A stretch of DNA of 22,889 nucleotides from a virus, in the IMG/VR virus record IMGVR_UViG_3300043803_000016, positions 1 to 22,889 of that record; one strand, given 5' to 3'. A program made the position numbers and the translations under genes. Position 1 is the first letter of the stretch. Each line of letters starts with the position of its first letter. The notes beneath the pieces were generated by a model. That model was not told where the DNA came from, made no database searches, and saw only the letters and a program-made list of their open reading frames with translations. This document shows positions 22,646-22,889 of the stretch, one piece after another.

Positions 22646-22889
22646 ATTCTGGCCGATTCTCTTTGAGCCATGGCAGCGCCTGGTCATGCAGTTTTTGCGC
22701 GTCAAAGCCAATGGTGTTTGAGCCAATGTGGTGAACGTAACTTGCGCTCACATAGTGGCCATAGCCTTTTCTCACCAAATCCATACAATGCACATCGTCA
22801 CTGTACCAATTCAGAGGGGGGAACTTTGCCTCTTCAAATGCATCACTTGATATCCATGCAAAGATTGGACTGATCTCTTGGACCAGTTT
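22620..22889 (-). CDS. Glycosyltransferase-like protein, C-terminal part (partial at right edge)
   Basis: 89 codons enter from the right edge and stop at 22620-22622, so no start is in the window. Visible: ISPIFAWISSDAFEEAKFPP, then LNWYSDDVHCMDLVRKGYGH and YVSASYVHHIGSNTIG, ending in a hydrophilic helix. The W-Y-S-D-D-x-H/W pattern followed by a Y-V-x-H-x-G strand is the acidic pair and metal-binding His of family-2-like glycosyltransferases. Overlaps the methyltransferase start by 26 bases. Family call fair; the substrate cannot be told from this fragment. Confidence 0.6.
   Translation of the reverse strand, partial: KLVQEISPIFAWISSDAFEEAKFPPLNWYSDDVHCMDLVRKGYGHYVSASYVHHIGSNTIGFDAQKLHDQALPWLKENRPEYASAWFDS

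Overview
The window is the structural and lysis half of a tailed double-stranded DNA phage with a short-tail (podovirus-like) gene set. Almost everything from about 1,065 to the right edge is on the minus strand, read right to left as one tightly packed late operon. No rRNA, tRNA, CRISPR array, integrase, transposase or bacterial housekeeping gene is visible. No stretch over 300 bases lacks a gene. The largest gap, about 48 bases, holds a terminator. The host is not shown by the sequence; moderate GC and a GH19 lysin with a spanin pair point only to a Gram-negative host.

Late operon in transcription order: the end of a glycosyltransferase-like gene at the right edge and a SAM methyltransferase; a large P22-type portal; a small linker protein; an acidic scaffolding protein; an SU10/HK97-type major capsid protein; a strong terminator; a small unknown; a GT-A glycosyltransferase; a head-tail adaptor; a small tail protein; a protein made almost wholly of 20-residue and 10-residue repeats; and a tail fibre with a self-cleaving S74 chaperone. 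Then comes a chain of tiny, mostly membrane genes joined by ATGA, GTGA or TAATG overlaps (holin candidates, a lipoprotein), with a terminator-like hairpin inside one of them. The lysis genes follow (Rz with Rz1 embedded in it, GH19 endolysin), then a jelly-roll-like virion protein, a gp10-like tail/stabilisation protein, a GNAT-like protein and five low-complexity proteins that look like internal virion or ejection proteins.

The left 1.06 kb is on the plus strand and converges on the late operon with no spacing. It holds the 3' part of a C5 cytosine DNA methyltransferase, a 59-residue unknown and a small winged-helix-like protein whose end contains a terminator-like hairpin. The methyltransferase region is the most unusual place in the window. 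The same DNA is open in a second same-strand frame, whose translation looks like another phage protein family, and a run of 12 G lies just after the catalytic PCQ motif. A one-base slip there would join the catalytic half of the methyltransferase to the other frame.

The genes make a virion shell, neck, tail and fibre, ejection proteins and a full lysis set. Sugar and methyl-transfer enzymes placed among the structural genes suggest modification of the virion or host surface (inference).
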